Shown: positions 1 to 7,773 of the stretch, one piece after another
Numbering within the stretch: position 1 is the stretch's first letter
How the letters are laid out: every line of letters begins with the position of its first letter
DNA from: JAXLRU01 sp046330935
GTDB lineage: Bacteria; Actinomycetota; Actinomycetes; Actinomycetales; Kineosporiaceae
Direction of reading: 5' to 3'
Assembly: GCA_046330935.1 (NCBI GenBank)
Contig: JAXLRU010000002.1
Span: 1,159,388-1,223,387 of the forward strand
DNA length: 64,000 nucleotides
Notes under the pieces: generated by a model
Databases searched by the model: none
What the model saw: only the letters and a program-made list of their open reading frames with translations
What the model was told of the DNA's origin: nothing
Translations under genes and position numbers: made by a program

Positions 1-772
1 GGCGGCTGGCCGCCGTCCACAAGGCCCGTGCCAGTCCCCACAGGACGGCGACCCACACGGCCTGGACGCCGACCGCCACCCACGCGCGCCCGCCGTCCAG
101 GACGCCCGTCCAGATCAGCGCGGGCGTCGAGGCCATGCCCGCGAACGGCGACGCCGACGCCGTCGCCTGCAGCCAGCCCGGCAGGAACGCCAGCGGTACG
201 AGGTTGCCGGAGAACAGCGTCATCGTGGCGATCCGCGCCACGTGCACGCCCTGGTAGTTCTGGGTCCAGAACACCGACAGGCCGCAGACGTAGACGAACG
301 CGAACCGCAGCGGCAGCACCAGCGCGGCGCTGAGCGCCAGGGGGGCGAGGGCCGACGCCGACGGCGCACCCAGACCCCCGAACAGCGAGGCCGCGACCCC
401 CGCCACGATCAGCGCCGTCCCCAGCTCGTACCCGGCGAACCCGATCGCCTCGGCGAAGCGCGACCACTGGTAGTCCACGGGGCGCACGAGGTCGAGGGCC
501 ACCTCGCCCTGCCGGATCCGGAACGCCATCCGGTAGTCGACGTAGCCGGACACCAGCGACGAGAACACGAACGCCACCAGCAGGTACGTCTTCATCGTCG
601 GCCAGTCGAAGCCGCGCGAGGTCGTGCCGGACGCCAGCACCGCCCGCCACAGGTAGAGCATGGCCGCCGCCGAGAACGTCGAGGCGAGCAGGCCGAACAG
701 GAACGTCGTCTGGTAGGCGAGCAGCGACTTCAGCGCCGCCCGGCCCATCCCGTAGTAGGCCCGCAGCGTCAC
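1..772 (-). CDS. ABC-2 type transporter permease (C-terminus cut by window edge)
   Basis: Integral membrane half of an ABC-2 exporter. Reading leftward from a GTG at 772, about 257 codons are present and the frame is still open at the edge, so only the last residues are missing. The translation starts VTLRAYYGMGRAALKSLLAYQ and has about six hydrophobic segments. The GTG overlaps the TGA of the upstream ATPase gene by four bases (GTGA), indicating translational coupling. Family knowledge: ATPases of the neighbouring type usually work with two such permeases (COG4587 and COG3694), so a second permease gene is expected just outside the window. The substrate cannot be read from sequence. Confidence 0.85.
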   Translation of the reverse strand, partial: MTLRAYYGMGRAALKSLLAYQTTFLFGLLASTFSAAAMLYLWRAVLASGTTSRGFDWPTMKTYLLVAFVFSSLVSGYVDYRMAFRIRQGEVALDLVRPVDYQWSRFAEAIGFAGYELGTALIVAGVAASLFGGLGAPSASALAPLALSAALVLPLRFAFVYVCGLSVFWTQNYQGVHVARIATMTLFSGNLVPLAFLPGWLQATASASPFAGMASTPALIWTGVLDGGRAWVAVGVQAVWVAVLWGLARALWTAASR

Positions 773-1782
773 GCCGGCCGCCCCGGGTGGAGGCTGCCGT
801 CGTACACCTTGCGCACGACGTCCTCGATCGCGGGCTCGTCGATCGACAGGTCGACCAGCTCGGCCTGCGTGCCCACGGCGGCGAGGATGTCGCCGACGCC
901 GACCGCCAGCCGGTCGATGGTGATGCTCAGCTGCCGGTCGCCGTCCTCGCCCTCGATCCGCGCGGCCGGCAGCGCCGCCCGCAGGGCCTCCACCGAGGTG
1001 ACGGGGGTCGCGAGCGTCACGTGGACGACGCGCTCGCGGGCGTGGGCGTCCTTCACCGACTGCAGGTCGCCGTCGTAGACGATCTTGCCGCCGTCGAGGA
1101 TGACGAGGCGCTTGCAGATGTCCTCGATGTCGCCGAGGTCGTGGGTGGTGAGCATGACGGTGGTGCCGTCGGCCACGAGCTGCCGGACGAATGCGCGGAC
1201 CCTGTCCTTCACCGAGATGTCGAGGCCGATGGTCGGCTCGTCGAGGTAGACGATCGACGGCTCGTGGATCAGGGCGGCGGCGAGGTCGGCGCGCATCCGC
1301 TGGCCCAGGGACAGCTTGCGCGCGGGGGAGGGCAGCAGCTCCTCCAGGCCGAGGACGGCGTCGAGGCGTTCGAGGGTCGCAGCGTAGCGGGCCTGCGGTA
1401 GGCCGTGGATGTCGCGCAGCAGCTCCAGCGACTCGCGCACCGGGAGGTCCCACCACAGCTGGGTGCGCTGGCCGAAGACGACGCCGATCCGGCGCGCGTT
1501 CTCGATCCGCTGCCGGTGCGGGACCACCCCTGCGACGGTGATGCTGCCCGAGGTCGGCACCAGGATGCCCGTGAGCATCTTGATCGTCGTGGACTTCCCG
1601 GCGCCGTTGGGCCCCACGTAGGCGACGGCCTCGCCCGCCTCCACCGTGAGGTCGACGTGGTCGACGGCGATGTGCTCGGTGTAGTGGCGCTGGACCAGGT
1701 GCTTCACCGAGCCCCGCAGCCCCGGGGCCTTGTCGGCGCGACGGAACACCTTGGTCAGCCCGGAGGCCTCCAGCAACGGCAT
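769..1782 (-). CDS. ABC transporter ATP-binding protein (COG4586-like, ABC-2 export)
   Basis: Cytoplasmic ATPase of an exporter, 337 residues. Walker A GPNGAGKST is at about residues 57-65, the signature LSLGQ at 157-161, Walker B IVYLDEPT at 177-184 and the switch His near 214 (TTHD). The Q-loop region reads FGQRTQLWWDLP, typical of the subfamily paired with DUF990-type ABC-2 permeases. A C-terminal domain of about 90 residues follows the NBD, as in drug and viologen exporters. The ATG at 1782 gives the usual start, MPLLEASGLTKVF. It overlaps the permease start by four bases. A strong hairpin at 1859-1924 separates it from the esterase gene upstream. Confidence 0.92.
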   Translation of the reverse strand: MPLLEASGLTKVFRRADKAPGLRGSVKHLVQRHYTEHIAVDHVDLTVEAGEAVAYVGPNGAGKSTTIKMLTGILVPTSGSITVAGVVPHRQRIENARRIGVVFGQRTQLWWDLPVRESLELLRDIHGLPQARYAATLERLDAVLGLEELLPSPARKLSLGQRMRADLAAALIHEPSIVYLDEPTIGLDISVKDRVRAFVRQLVADGTTVMLTTHDLGDIEDICKRLVILDGGKIVYDGDLQSVKDAHARERVVHVTLATPVTSVEALRAALPAARIEGEDGDRQLSITIDRLAVGVGDILAAVGTQAELVDLSIDEPAIEDVVRKVYDGSLHPGRPA

Positions 1783-1858
1783 CGGGCGAGTATGGCAACG
1801 CGCCCGATTCGTCCGCCACGCCTTTAGCGGCGGGTCGCCGGACTCGTCCCTTCATGCA

Positions 1859-1924
1859 GATGAGCAGGCTCCGTGAGGACACGCCGGCGCCCGGCACGGC
1901 GTGTCCTCACGGAACCTGCTCATC
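1859..1924 (-). terminator. Long hairpin between esterase and ABC genes, probable terminator
   Basis: Two 28-base arms (1859-1886 and 1897-1924) are reverse complements except for one C/A pair, around a 10-base loop. It begins about 58 bases after the esterase stop and has no U tract, as is common for stem-only actinobacterial terminators. A role in attenuating the ABC genes downstream is also possible. Confidence 0.6.
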
Positions 1925-1982
1925 GGGGGAGGGACGGCGGCGGGCAGGTGTCCACGTGGACGAGACCCCGCCCGCCGTCACG

Positions 1983-3383
1983 TCACTTCCTGGTCTTCGT
2001 CACCGTCTTGCAGGTCTTCTTGCCGTTCTTGCCGGTCTTGCACTTCTTCACCGTCGTGACCTTGCCGGTCTTCGTGGTCTTGGTGGGGCTCGGCTTGGTG
2101 GTCGTCGGCGTCGGGGTGGTCGTCGTGGGGGTGGGCGAGGTGGTCGTCGGCTCGGTCGTGATCGGCGTGGTCGAGGCGACGACGTCGTCGAGCAGGAAGC
2201 TCGCCGTGTCCGAGGCCAGCTCGGCGTAGACGCTGACGGCGGTGACGTCGGCGGGGACGGTGTAGGTGCCGGCCAGGCGCGTCCAGCCGTCGGCGGTGGC
2301 GGCCACCGCGGAGGCGACCTGCTCGTAGGACGTCGTGCCGCCGCTCGTGCGCTGGATGCTGAGGTTGGCCGTGGTGGCGCTCTCGCCCGCGGCCAGCCGC
2401 ACCCAGGCGGCGAGGTAGTACGTGCTGCCCGGTCGCAGGGTGCCGGTGACGTCGCGGCTGGCCCCGTTCCAGGACGCCGTGCGGCCCGTGACGCTCAACG
2501 CGGAGCTGCCGCTGTGGCCGCCGGAGACGAGGCTCAGCTGCTCGCTCGCCCGGCCCGTCCACCCGCCGGCCTGGCCGCCTTCGAACGTCGACTCCAGGAC
2601 GACGCCGGTCTGCGGCGGGGCGCTGGTGGTGGGGCTGGTCGTCGTCGGGGTCGGGCCGGTGCCCTTGCCGTACGCCTCGGGGTGCGCCTGCAGGGCCGCC
2701 CACCAGGCGTTGCCCATCTTCACGTAGCCGTTGTTGTTGGGGTGGACGGCGTCGCCGAGGTCGGAGGTGCCCAGCGCCGAGAACATGTCGACGTTGTAGA
2801 CCTTGAAGCCCTTGGCCACCCGCGCCGAGACGAGCGCCGGGATCCGGGAGTTGTACGTCTGGACGTCGGCGGTGCCGCTGGCGTAGCTCATCCGGATGAT
2901 GGAGGCCACGAACAGGTTCACCGACGGGTCGTTGGCGAGGATGCGGTCGACCAGCTGCTCCAGCCGCCCCGGCGCGTTCGCCGTGTCGCGGTTGGTCAGG
3001 TCGTTCGTGCCGATGTGCAGCAGGATCGTCTGCGGCCGGGCCGACTGCTGCCACCGCGTGACGTTGTCGAGCACCTGTTGGATCGTCCAGCCCGAGTGGC
3101 CCTCGTGGTCGCCGTCGCCCAGGCCGCTGGGCAGCGGGTTGTCGCTGACGGACCCGACGAGGTCGACGGTGGCCCCCGCGCCCGTGAGGTTGCGCCACAG
3201 CGTGGGCCGGTAGCCGCCGCCGGAGGAGCCGAAGCCGAGGGTGATGGAGTCGCCGAGCGGCATGATCCGGTAGCCGCCGTTGGACGTCGCCGCGTCGGCC
3301 CCGGAGCCCAGCACCAGGGCGCCCGACACCGCCAGGCTCGCGGCGGCCAGCGAGGCCATCGCCGTGAACGCGAATCTCTTCAT
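1983..3383 (-). CDS. Secreted SGNH/GDSL esterase with CBM-like domain and Lys-rich tail
   Basis: Predicted extracellular esterase, 466 residues. A signal peptide ends near residue 31 (GADA-A). The SGNH blocks are visible: GDS with nucleophile Ser46, GTND at 125-128, and DAVH with Asp211 and His214, as in acetylxylan-esterase-like hydrolases. A Thr/Pro linker leads to a jelly-roll domain resembling CBM4/9/22 at about 260-390 (FEGG..GW, RLAAGESA, LDDVV), then a Thr/Pro stretch and a basic tail. The tail holds KKCKTGKNGKKTCK, two Cys nine residues apart, and recurs in the GH12 enzyme at 34035-35246. The gene stands alone, with a LacI-type dyad 76 bases upstream. Probable role: deacetylation of plant polysaccharide; the exact substrate is inferred. 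Confidence 0.88.
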   Translation of the reverse strand: MKRFAFTAMASLAAASLAVSGALVLGSGADAATSNGGYRIMPLGDSITLGFGSSGGGYRPTLWRNLTGAGATVDLVGSVSDNPLPSGLGDGDHEGHSGWTIQQVLDNVTRWQQSARPQTILLHIGTNDLTNRDTANAPGRLEQLVDRILANDPSVNLFVASIIRMSYASGTADVQTYNSRIPALVSARVAKGFKVYNVDMFSALGTSDLGDAVHPNNNGYVKMGNAWWAALQAHPEAYGKGTGPTPTTTSPTTSAPPQTGVVLESTFEGGQAGGWTGRASEQLSLVSGGHSGSSALSVTGRTASWNGASRDVTGTLRPGSTYYLAAWVRLAAGESATTANLSIQRTSGGTTSYEQVASAVAATADGWTRLAGTYTVPADVTAVSVYAELASDTASFLLDDVVASTTPITTEPTTTSPTPTTTTPTPTTTKPSPTKTTKTGKVTTVKKCKTGKNGKKTCKTVTKTRK

Positions 3384-3734
3384 CGAGCGTCACCTGTTCC
3401 TCTGGTCGCCGAAAGGTGCGCCGGCGACGGTCCCCATCACACTTTTTCCGGCCTCGACTGTGATCGATCACAACTCCTGCGGCCCCGTCGTATTCGGCGA
3501 GCGGAAGGATCGGGGCGGACAGTGCCCGCCCCCGGCCGGGGAGGGGCGGACGGCGACATTAGGCCAGGCAGGAAGCCCTGGCAAGGCGTGCGACCGATGT
3601 CAACGCCGTAGCTGCGTCCGCCGGGGGGATTCCCGCGGCCGGAACCCGGGGGGCCGCTGTGCGCCGAGACTTCTCGGAGGATTCTGATTCCCGTCGTGCC
3701 ACGTGGAGCGGTCGTTTCGGCGGCCCCGGGACGG
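3384..3734. other. Intergenic region upstream of the esterase
   Basis: About 350 bases between the esterase start and the 3' end of the quinone oxidoreductase gene. Apart from the dyad at 3459-3472 and GC-rich runs around 3520-3550 I see no gene or RNA structure. Confidence 0.5.
3459..3472. promoter_or_regulatory. LacI-type operator candidate (TGTGATCGATCACA)
   Basis: Perfect 14-base palindrome with the central CG typical of LacI-family sites, 76 bases upstream of the esterase start. It shares the TGTGA-N4-TCACA layout with sites at 4933 and 7046. The four-base spacing argues against CRP, which needs six. Confidence 0.5.
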
Positions 3735-4721
3735 TCATTCCGGGCGCACGACGAGCACCACCTTTCCCACGTGCTCGGAGCGCTCGAGGAGCTCGTGGGC
3801 GGCCGCCACCTGCGTCCAGGGCAGCCGGGCGTGCACGACGGGCCGGATCACACCGTCGGCGACGAGCGGCCACACGTGCTGGACGACGCCCGCGCAGATC
3901 GCGGCCTTCTCGCCCAGGGGGCGGGCGCGCAGCGTCGTCGCGAGGACGGCGGCCCGCTTGGCCATCAGTGCGGCGAGGTCGAGCTCGGCCCGCCGCCCGC
4001 CCTGCAGGCCGATCACCACCAGGCGCCCGTGCACGGCGAGCACCTCGACGTTGCGGGCGAGGTAGGCGCCGCCGATAGCGTCGAGGACGACGTCGGCGCC
4101 GCGCCCGTCCGTGGCGCGCAGGACGGCGTCCACGAAGTCCTCGGTGCGGTAGTCCACCAGCACCTGCGCGCCGAGGTCGGCGCACGCCTGCAGCTTGGCG
4201 GCCGATCCGGCCGTCACCGCCACGCGGGCGCCGATCGCCCGGGCGAGCTGGATGGCGAACGTGCCGATGCCGCCCGCTCCGCCGTGGACGAGCAGCGTCT
4301 CGTCTGGGCGCAGGCCCGCGAGCATCACGACGTTGGACCAGACGGTGGCGGCCACCTCGGGCAGGGACGCGGCGTCGACCAGGTCGAGCCCCGCCGGCAC
4401 CGGCATCAGCTGGCCCACGGGCACCGCGACCTGCTCCGCGTAGCCACCGCCGGCGAGCAGCGCGCACGCCGGCTGCCCGACCTCCCAGCCCTCGACCCCG
4501 TCCCCGACGGCGCGCACGCGCCCGGACGCCTCCAGCCCCAGCACCTCGCTCGCGCCGGGCGGCGGCGGGTAGTAGCCCTGACGCTGCAGGACGTCGGCGC
4601 GGTTGACGGCGGTGGCGACGACGTCGAGCACGACCTCGCCGGGCGCGGGCTGCGGGTCGGGCACGTCCCCGAGGGTCAGGTGCTGCGGCCCGCCGGGGGT
4701 CTGGACCAGGACAGCGCGCAT
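3735..4721 (-). CDS. NAD(P)H-quinone oxidoreductase (zinc-free MDR superfamily, PIG3-like)
   Basis: Cytoplasmic NADPH-dependent quinone or enone reductase, 328 residues, full length for the family. The N-terminal GroES-like domain has NRADVLQRQGYYPPPPGAS and GLEASG. The Rossmann motif GGAGGIG is at about 147-153. The Cys/His set that binds zinc in alcohol dehydrogenases is absent, which fits the quinone reductase branch. It starts at ATG 4721 (MRAVLVQTPGG) and has no cotranscribed partner. Role inferred: detoxification of quinones or electrophiles. Confidence 0.9.
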   Translation of the reverse strand: MRAVLVQTPGGPQHLTLGDVPDPQPAPGEVVLDVVATAVNRADVLQRQGYYPPPPGASEVLGLEASGRVRAVGDGVEGWEVGQPACALLAGGGYAEQVAVPVGQLMPVPAGLDLVDAASLPEVAATVWSNVVMLAGLRPDETLLVHGGAGGIGTFAIQLARAIGARVAVTAGSAAKLQACADLGAQVLVDYRTEDFVDAVLRATDGRGADVVLDAIGGAYLARNVEVLAVHGRLVVIGLQGGRRAELDLAALMAKRAAVLATTLRARPLGEKAAICAGVVQHVWPLVADGVIRPVVHARLPWTQVAAAHELLERSEHVGKVVLVVRPE

Positions 4722-4757
4722 GGGGCGAGGCTATCCGCGGGTGGCACGGGCGGCCCG

Positions 4758-4769
4758 TCACCCGGGCGG
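4758..4769. promoter_or_regulatory. TCACCCG-N2-CGG motif
   Basis: One of several copies of this word in intergenic DNA of the window (others at 6017, 6959, 9640, 9730, 48155 and a full dyad at 50342). It sits 37 bases upstream of the quinone oxidoreductase start and about 210 bases before the small signal-peptide ORF. Function unknown. Confidence 0.3.
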
Positions 4770-4932
4770 CGGACGCTGCGTGGCCCGGCGACGGGGCGAT
4801 TCGGGCACCGCGCGGGCCCGCCGTCACCCCTGCGGCGCAACGACCGCCGTCCGGGGTGGCGCGAGGACGCCGCCGGGGTGAGGCGCAGCTCCCGGCCTGA
4901 AGCACCGGGGCGCGGGAGGACGACACCTCACC

Positions 4933-4946
4933 TGTGAACGCTCACA
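4933..4946. promoter_or_regulatory. LacI-type operator candidate (TGTGAACGCTCACA)
   Basis: The 14-base word is identical to the one at 7046-7059 and lies in a longer perfect inverted repeat CCTGTGA-ACGC-TCACAGG (4931-4948). It resembles the lac operator core and other actinobacterial LacI-family sites. It lies 32 bases before the start of the small signal-peptide ORF, so a bound repressor would block transcription of the downstream block. Confidence 0.6.
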
Positions 4947-4978
4947 GGAGCGGGCCCGGGCACCCCAGGGAGACAGCG

Positions 4979-5146
4979 ATGACCGCCAGCACCGCTCGCG
5001 CATGGAAGCGCGCCGCGCTCGTCACCGCCGGGGTCCTCGCGGCGCACACGGCACTCACCCTCGGCGCCTCCGCGCCGTCGTCCTCCGCCGTCGGGGCATG
5101 CTCCGCCGCCCCGACCTCCAGCTCGTGCCTCGCGGCCGACCGCTGA
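4979..5146 (+). CDS. Small ORF: signal peptide only, vestigial copy of the CBM-like family
   Basis: A 55-residue product, MTASTARAWKRAALVTAGV..., starting at ATG 4979 six bases after an AGGGAG ribosome site (4967-4972). Its N-terminus (AWKRAALVTAGVLAAH, then ALTLGASAP) closely matches the signal peptides of the three larger paralogues downstream (WKRAALVLAGALVAP). Only about 15 residues follow the cleavage region before the stop. It has kept a good ribosome site and the LacI-type operator. The simplest view is a fourth copy that lost its mature domain, so its leader now precedes the intact gene at 5185. A short secreted peptide is the alternative. Confidence 0.55.
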   Translation: MTASTARAWKRAALVTAGVLAAHTALTLGASAPSSSAVGACSAAPTSSSCLAADR

Positions 5147-5184
5147 TCCGTCCGATCCCCACCCGACCAGACATGGAGACACTC

Positions 5185-5817
5185 GTGAAGGTCAGAACGC
5201 GCATGGGCGGCTGGAAGCGAGCCGCTCTCGTCCTCGCGGGCGCGCTCGTCGCGCCCATGGCGGTCGCCCTCGGCGGCCCCACGGCCCCGGCGTCCGCGGC
5301 GACGATCATCCCCTGCCAAGACCGCACCACCGCGACGCCGTTCCGGCCCTGGAGCGACACGCGCAACTACTACCTGCTGCAGGGCGGCAGCTTCGAGTAC
5401 GGCAACCAGGGCTGGGACCTCTACGGCCAGGCCGGCATCGGCAACGGCAGCAGCCCGTGGAAGGTGTGGGGCGGCGGGTCGCGCGCCCTCTGGCTCGGCC
5501 CGGGCGGCACCGCCGTCGCGCCCACGTTCTGCGCCTCGGTCGCCGAGCCGTACGTGCGCTTCTTCTACCTGGCCAGCCCCGAGCAGAACGCGCGGCTCAA
5601 GGTGAGCCTGACGATCTGGCGCGGCACCACCCAGACGACGCAGCAGTACTGGCTGCCCGGCGGCTCGGGCCGCTGGGAGGTCAGCCAGGCGATCCCGATC
5701 CCCGACGTCTACGCCGACGGCTACCGCAGCCTCAGCGTGAAGTTCGAGGCCGTGAACTCCTCGACGGCCCAGTGGCTGATCGACGACTTCTCGGTCGACC
5801 CCTGGAAGTCGCTGTGA
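5185..5817 (+). CDS. Secreted CBM-like protein, paralogue 1
   Basis: 210 residues with a signal peptide to about residue 38 (TAPASA). I chose GTG 5185 because GGAGA at 5175-5179 precedes it by five bases; ATG 5173 is in frame but poorly placed. The mature part is one all-beta domain: CQDRTTATPFRPWSDTRNYY, QGGSFEYGNQGW, WLGPGGT, FCASV, RFFYLA, LTIWRG, YWLPGGS, ending in SSTAQWLIDDFSVDPWKSL. The GSFE...GW pattern and jelly-roll spacing resemble carbohydrate-binding or galactose-binding-like domains of actinobacterial secreted proteins. There are two Cys, possibly bridged. No catalytic motif. It is the first of three tandem paralogues (next at 6164 and 7105) and is followed by a terminator. Function unknown; carbohydrate or surface binding is an inference. 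Confidence 0.8.
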   Translation: MKVRTRMGGWKRAALVLAGALVAPMAVALGGPTAPASAATIIPCQDRTTATPFRPWSDTRNYYLLQGGSFEYGNQGWDLYGQAGIGNGSSPWKVWGGGSRALWLGPGGTAVAPTFCASVAEPYVRFFYLASPEQNARLKVSLTIWRGTTQTTQQYWLPGGSGRWEVSQAIPIPDVYADGYRSLSVKFEAVNSSTAQWLIDDFSVDPWKSL

Positions 5818-5836
5818 GCTGAGCCGCACGCCGTCC

Positions 5837-5879
5837 CGACCGCCCCCGTCCGCTCCTCGTGAGCGGGCGGGGGCGGTCG
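5837..5879 (+). terminator. Intrinsic terminator after paralogue 1
   Basis: 19-base arms (5837-5855 and 5861-5879) with one mismatch and a 5-base loop CTCGT, 20 bases after the stop codon. GC-rich stem without a U tract. Confidence 0.75.
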
Positions 5880-6016
5880 CGTGTGCGGCTGGACGGCGCG
5901 GACGGCGCGGACGTCGCGGTCGTCGCGGACGTCGCGGACGTGCGGGTGGCGGGGTGGTCCGGACGGGACGCATGGCGTCACGGTGCGTGCTCGCCCCTGC
6001 GTCCAGGAGCACCTGC

Positions 6017-6030
6017 CCACCCGATCGGAG
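6017..6030. promoter_or_regulatory. CACCCGATCGGA element before paralogue 2
   Basis: The same 12 bases occur before paralogue 3. The two copies start 146 and 145 bases ahead of their start codons, within a longer alignable block, which suggests a conserved regulator site. Confidence 0.4.
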
Positions 6031-6163
6031 CAGCGACCGTCCGGGCGGGTGTCACGGCCTCGTCAGCCGGGTGATCCACGAGGCGAGCCCCCCACTCGGG
6101 CGGGCCCTGACCCCAGGATGATCACACCACGTAGTTCGAAAGATACGGAAAGTTGGAGGACCC

Positions 6164-6790
6164 ATGGCCACGCATCGAGCCCCGGGCTGGAAGCGCGTCG
6201 CGCTCGCGCTCGCCGCGGCGCTGGCGGCCCCGCTGGCGGTGGTCCTCCCGGGGGCGCCCGCCCAGGCCGCCGACATCATCCAGTGCCAGCCCCGCTCGAC
6301 GGCCATGCCGTTCCAGCGCTGGGGCGACACGCGCACCTACTACTCCCTCCAGGGCGGCACCTTCGAGTGGGGTCAGCAGGGCTGGAGCACGTGGGGTCAG
6401 GCCGGCGTCGGGTACGGCGGCAGCCCGTGGGGCGTGTGGGGCGGCGGGCAGCGTGCCATGTGGCTGGGCCCGGGCGGCACGGTGACGGCCCCGCCCTTCT
6501 GTGCCGACGTCACCGAGCCCTACATCCGCTTCTTCTACCTGGCCGGGCCGGAGCAGAACGCGCGGCTCAAGGTCACCATGACGATCTGGCGCGGCTCGGC
6601 GTCCACCCAGCAGCAGTACTGGCTGCCGGCTGGCTCCAACCGCTGGGAGGTCAGCCCCGCCATCCCGATCCCGGACGTCTACGGCTGGGGGTACCGCACC
6701 CTCAGCGTGAAGTTCGAGGCGGTGAACTCCTCGACCGCGCAGTGGCTGATCGACGACTTCTCGGTCGACCCGTGGAAGTCCCTGCGCTGA
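6164..6790 (+). CDS. Secreted CBM-like protein, paralogue 2
   Basis: 208 residues, starting at ATG 6164 behind GGAGG four bases upstream. The signal peptide ends near PAQA-A (about residue 36). The mature domain repeats the landmarks of paralogue 1: CQPRSTAMPFQRWGDTRTYY, QGGTFEWGQQGW, WLGPGGT, FCADV, RFFYLAGPEQNARLKV, TIWRG, QYWLPAGSNRWEVSPAIPIP, STAQWLIDDFSVDPWKSLR. It is closer to paralogue 1 than to paralogue 3 in the middle section. Unlike its neighbours it lacks the perfect TGTGA-N4-TCACA dyad, so its regulation may differ. Flanked by its own terminator at 6805-6842. Function unknown. Confidence 0.8.
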   Translation: MATHRAPGWKRVALALAAALAAPLAVVLPGAPAQAADIIQCQPRSTAMPFQRWGDTRTYYSLQGGTFEWGQQGWSTWGQAGVGYGGSPWGVWGGGQRAMWLGPGGTVTAPPFCADVTEPYIRFFYLAGPEQNARLKVTMTIWRGSASTQQQYWLPAGSNRWEVSPAIPIPDVYGWGYRTLSVKFEAVNSSTAQWLIDDFSVDPWKSLR

Positions 6791-6804
6791 CCTCCCGCGC
6801 ATCG

Positions 6805-6842
6805 GGTGCGCCGGCCGCGATCACGATCGCGACCGGCGCACC
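6805..6842 (+). terminator. Intrinsic terminator after paralogue 2
   Basis: 18-base arms 6805-6822 and 6825-6842 with one mismatch, starting 15 bases after the stop codon. Confidence 0.7.
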
Positions 6843-7045
6843 TGCGTCTGTGTCTGCGGGCGGCGGCGCGATCACGATGGCGACGGCCGTGCGAGCGGTC
6901 CGCGACGCCGGGCGAGGGATGACGCAGCGTGCTTGCCCTGACGACGCCAGTGAGCGGTTCACCCGATCGGATGCGCAGCCCCGCCGGCCGGGTGCGGGGC
7001 CGCGGCACGGGGGTGACGCGGGGGCCGGGGCACCTTCTCTCGCCA

Positions 7046-7059
7046 TGTGAACGCTCACA
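7046..7059. promoter_or_regulatory. LacI-type operator candidate before paralogue 3
   Basis: TGTGAACGCTCACA, identical to 4933-4946, 45 bases before the ATG of paralogue 3. Two identical 14-base palindromes in the same locus make a shared regulator likely. No LacI gene is in the window. Confidence 0.6.
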
Positions 7060-7104
7060 CTGATGACAGAAGGTGAAAGCTTGATCACAGGAAGTAGAGG
7101 AACC

Positions 7105-7737
7105 ATGGCATCCACGACCCGCACCCTCGGCTGGAAGCGCCTGGCAGCGGTGCTCGCCGCCGCTGTGGTGGCCCCTCTCGCCGTCGTCCTGACCGGCCCC
7201 GCCGCGCCCGCCTCCGCCGCGATGGACATCCCGTGCCAGGACCGCTCCACCGCGCAGCCGTTCCGGCAATGGGGCGACACCCGCAACTACTACCTCATGC
7301 AGGGCGGCGGCTTCGAGTCCGGAGCCACCGGGTGGGGGCTGTGGGGCAAGGCCGGCATCGGCAACGGCAACGACCCCTGGAAGGTCTGGGGCGGCGGCTC
7401 CAAGTCGCTGTGGCTCGGCCCGGGAGGCACGGCCACGACGCCGACCTTCTGCGCCACCGTGTCGATGCCCTACGTCCGCTTCTTCTACCTCGCGCCCACC
7501 GACACGAACGCGCGGCTCAAGGTGACCCTGACGATCTGGCGCGGCACGACGTCGACCACCCGCACGTACTGGCTGCCGGGCGGCTCGGGCCGTTGGCAGG
7601 TCAGCGACGCGCTCGCGATCCCCGACGTCGCGGCCGACGGGTGGCGCAGCGTCTGCGTGAAGTTCGAGGCGGCCAACTCCTCGACGGCGCAGTGGCTCGT
7701 CGACGACTTCTCCGTCGACCCCTGGAAGTCCCTGTGA
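7105..7737 (+). CDS. Secreted CBM-like protein, paralogue 3
   Basis: 210 residues, starting at ATG 7105 behind GAGGAA. The signal peptide ends near APASA-A. Same fold landmarks as the two upstream copies (CQDRSTAQPFRQWGDTRNYY, QGGGFESG..GW, WLGPGGT, FCATV, YVRFFYLA, LTIWRGT, YWLPGGSGRW, STAQWLVDDFSVDPWKSL). It differs by a third Cys near the C-terminus (WRSVCVKFEAANSS). The LacI-type dyad is 45 bases upstream. It converges on the permease gene, with only a weak GCACG/CGTGC hairpin at about 7748-7761 between them. Function unknown; probably a secreted binding module as for its paralogues. Confidence 0.8.
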   Translation: MASTTRTLGWKRLAAVLAAAVVAPLAVVLTGPAAPASAAMDIPCQDRSTAQPFRQWGDTRNYYLMQGGGFESGATGWGLWGKAGIGNGNDPWKVWGGGSKSLWLGPGGTATTPTFCATVSMPYVRFFYLAPTDTNARLKVTLTIWRGTTSTTRTYWLPGGSGRWQVSDALAIPDVAADGWRSVCVKFEAANSSTAQWLVDDFSVDPWKSL

Positions 7738-7773
7738 CGCCCCGCTGAGCACGGTTCGTGCGCGTCGTCCCGG

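Larger units (their letters stand above)
5818..6163. other. Intergenic region upstream of paralogue 2
   Basis: Holds the terminator at 5837-5879, a low-complexity run of GACGGCGCGGACG-like units (about 5886-5945), and CACCCGATCGGA at 6018-6029. The stretch around this word (about 5985-6035) aligns with the corresponding region before paralogue 3. A half site GATCACA lies at 6121-6127 but lacks the second LacI half. Confidence 0.5.
6791..7104. other. Intergenic region upstream of paralogue 3
   Basis: Contains the terminator at 6805-6842, a TTCACCCGATCGGAT element at 6958-6972 shared with paralogue 2, and the LacI-type dyad at 7046-7059. No gene seen. Confidence 0.5.

Noticed and set aside
3459..3472. 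CRP/FNR-type site
   Set aside because: Half sites are four bases apart, not six, and the identical layout at 4933 and 7046 with central CG fits LacI-family operators better.
5886..5945. GACGGCGCGGACGTCGCG run as a structured element or origin-like repeat
   Set aside because: Irregular low-complexity GC-rich DNA after a terminator, with no constant unit.
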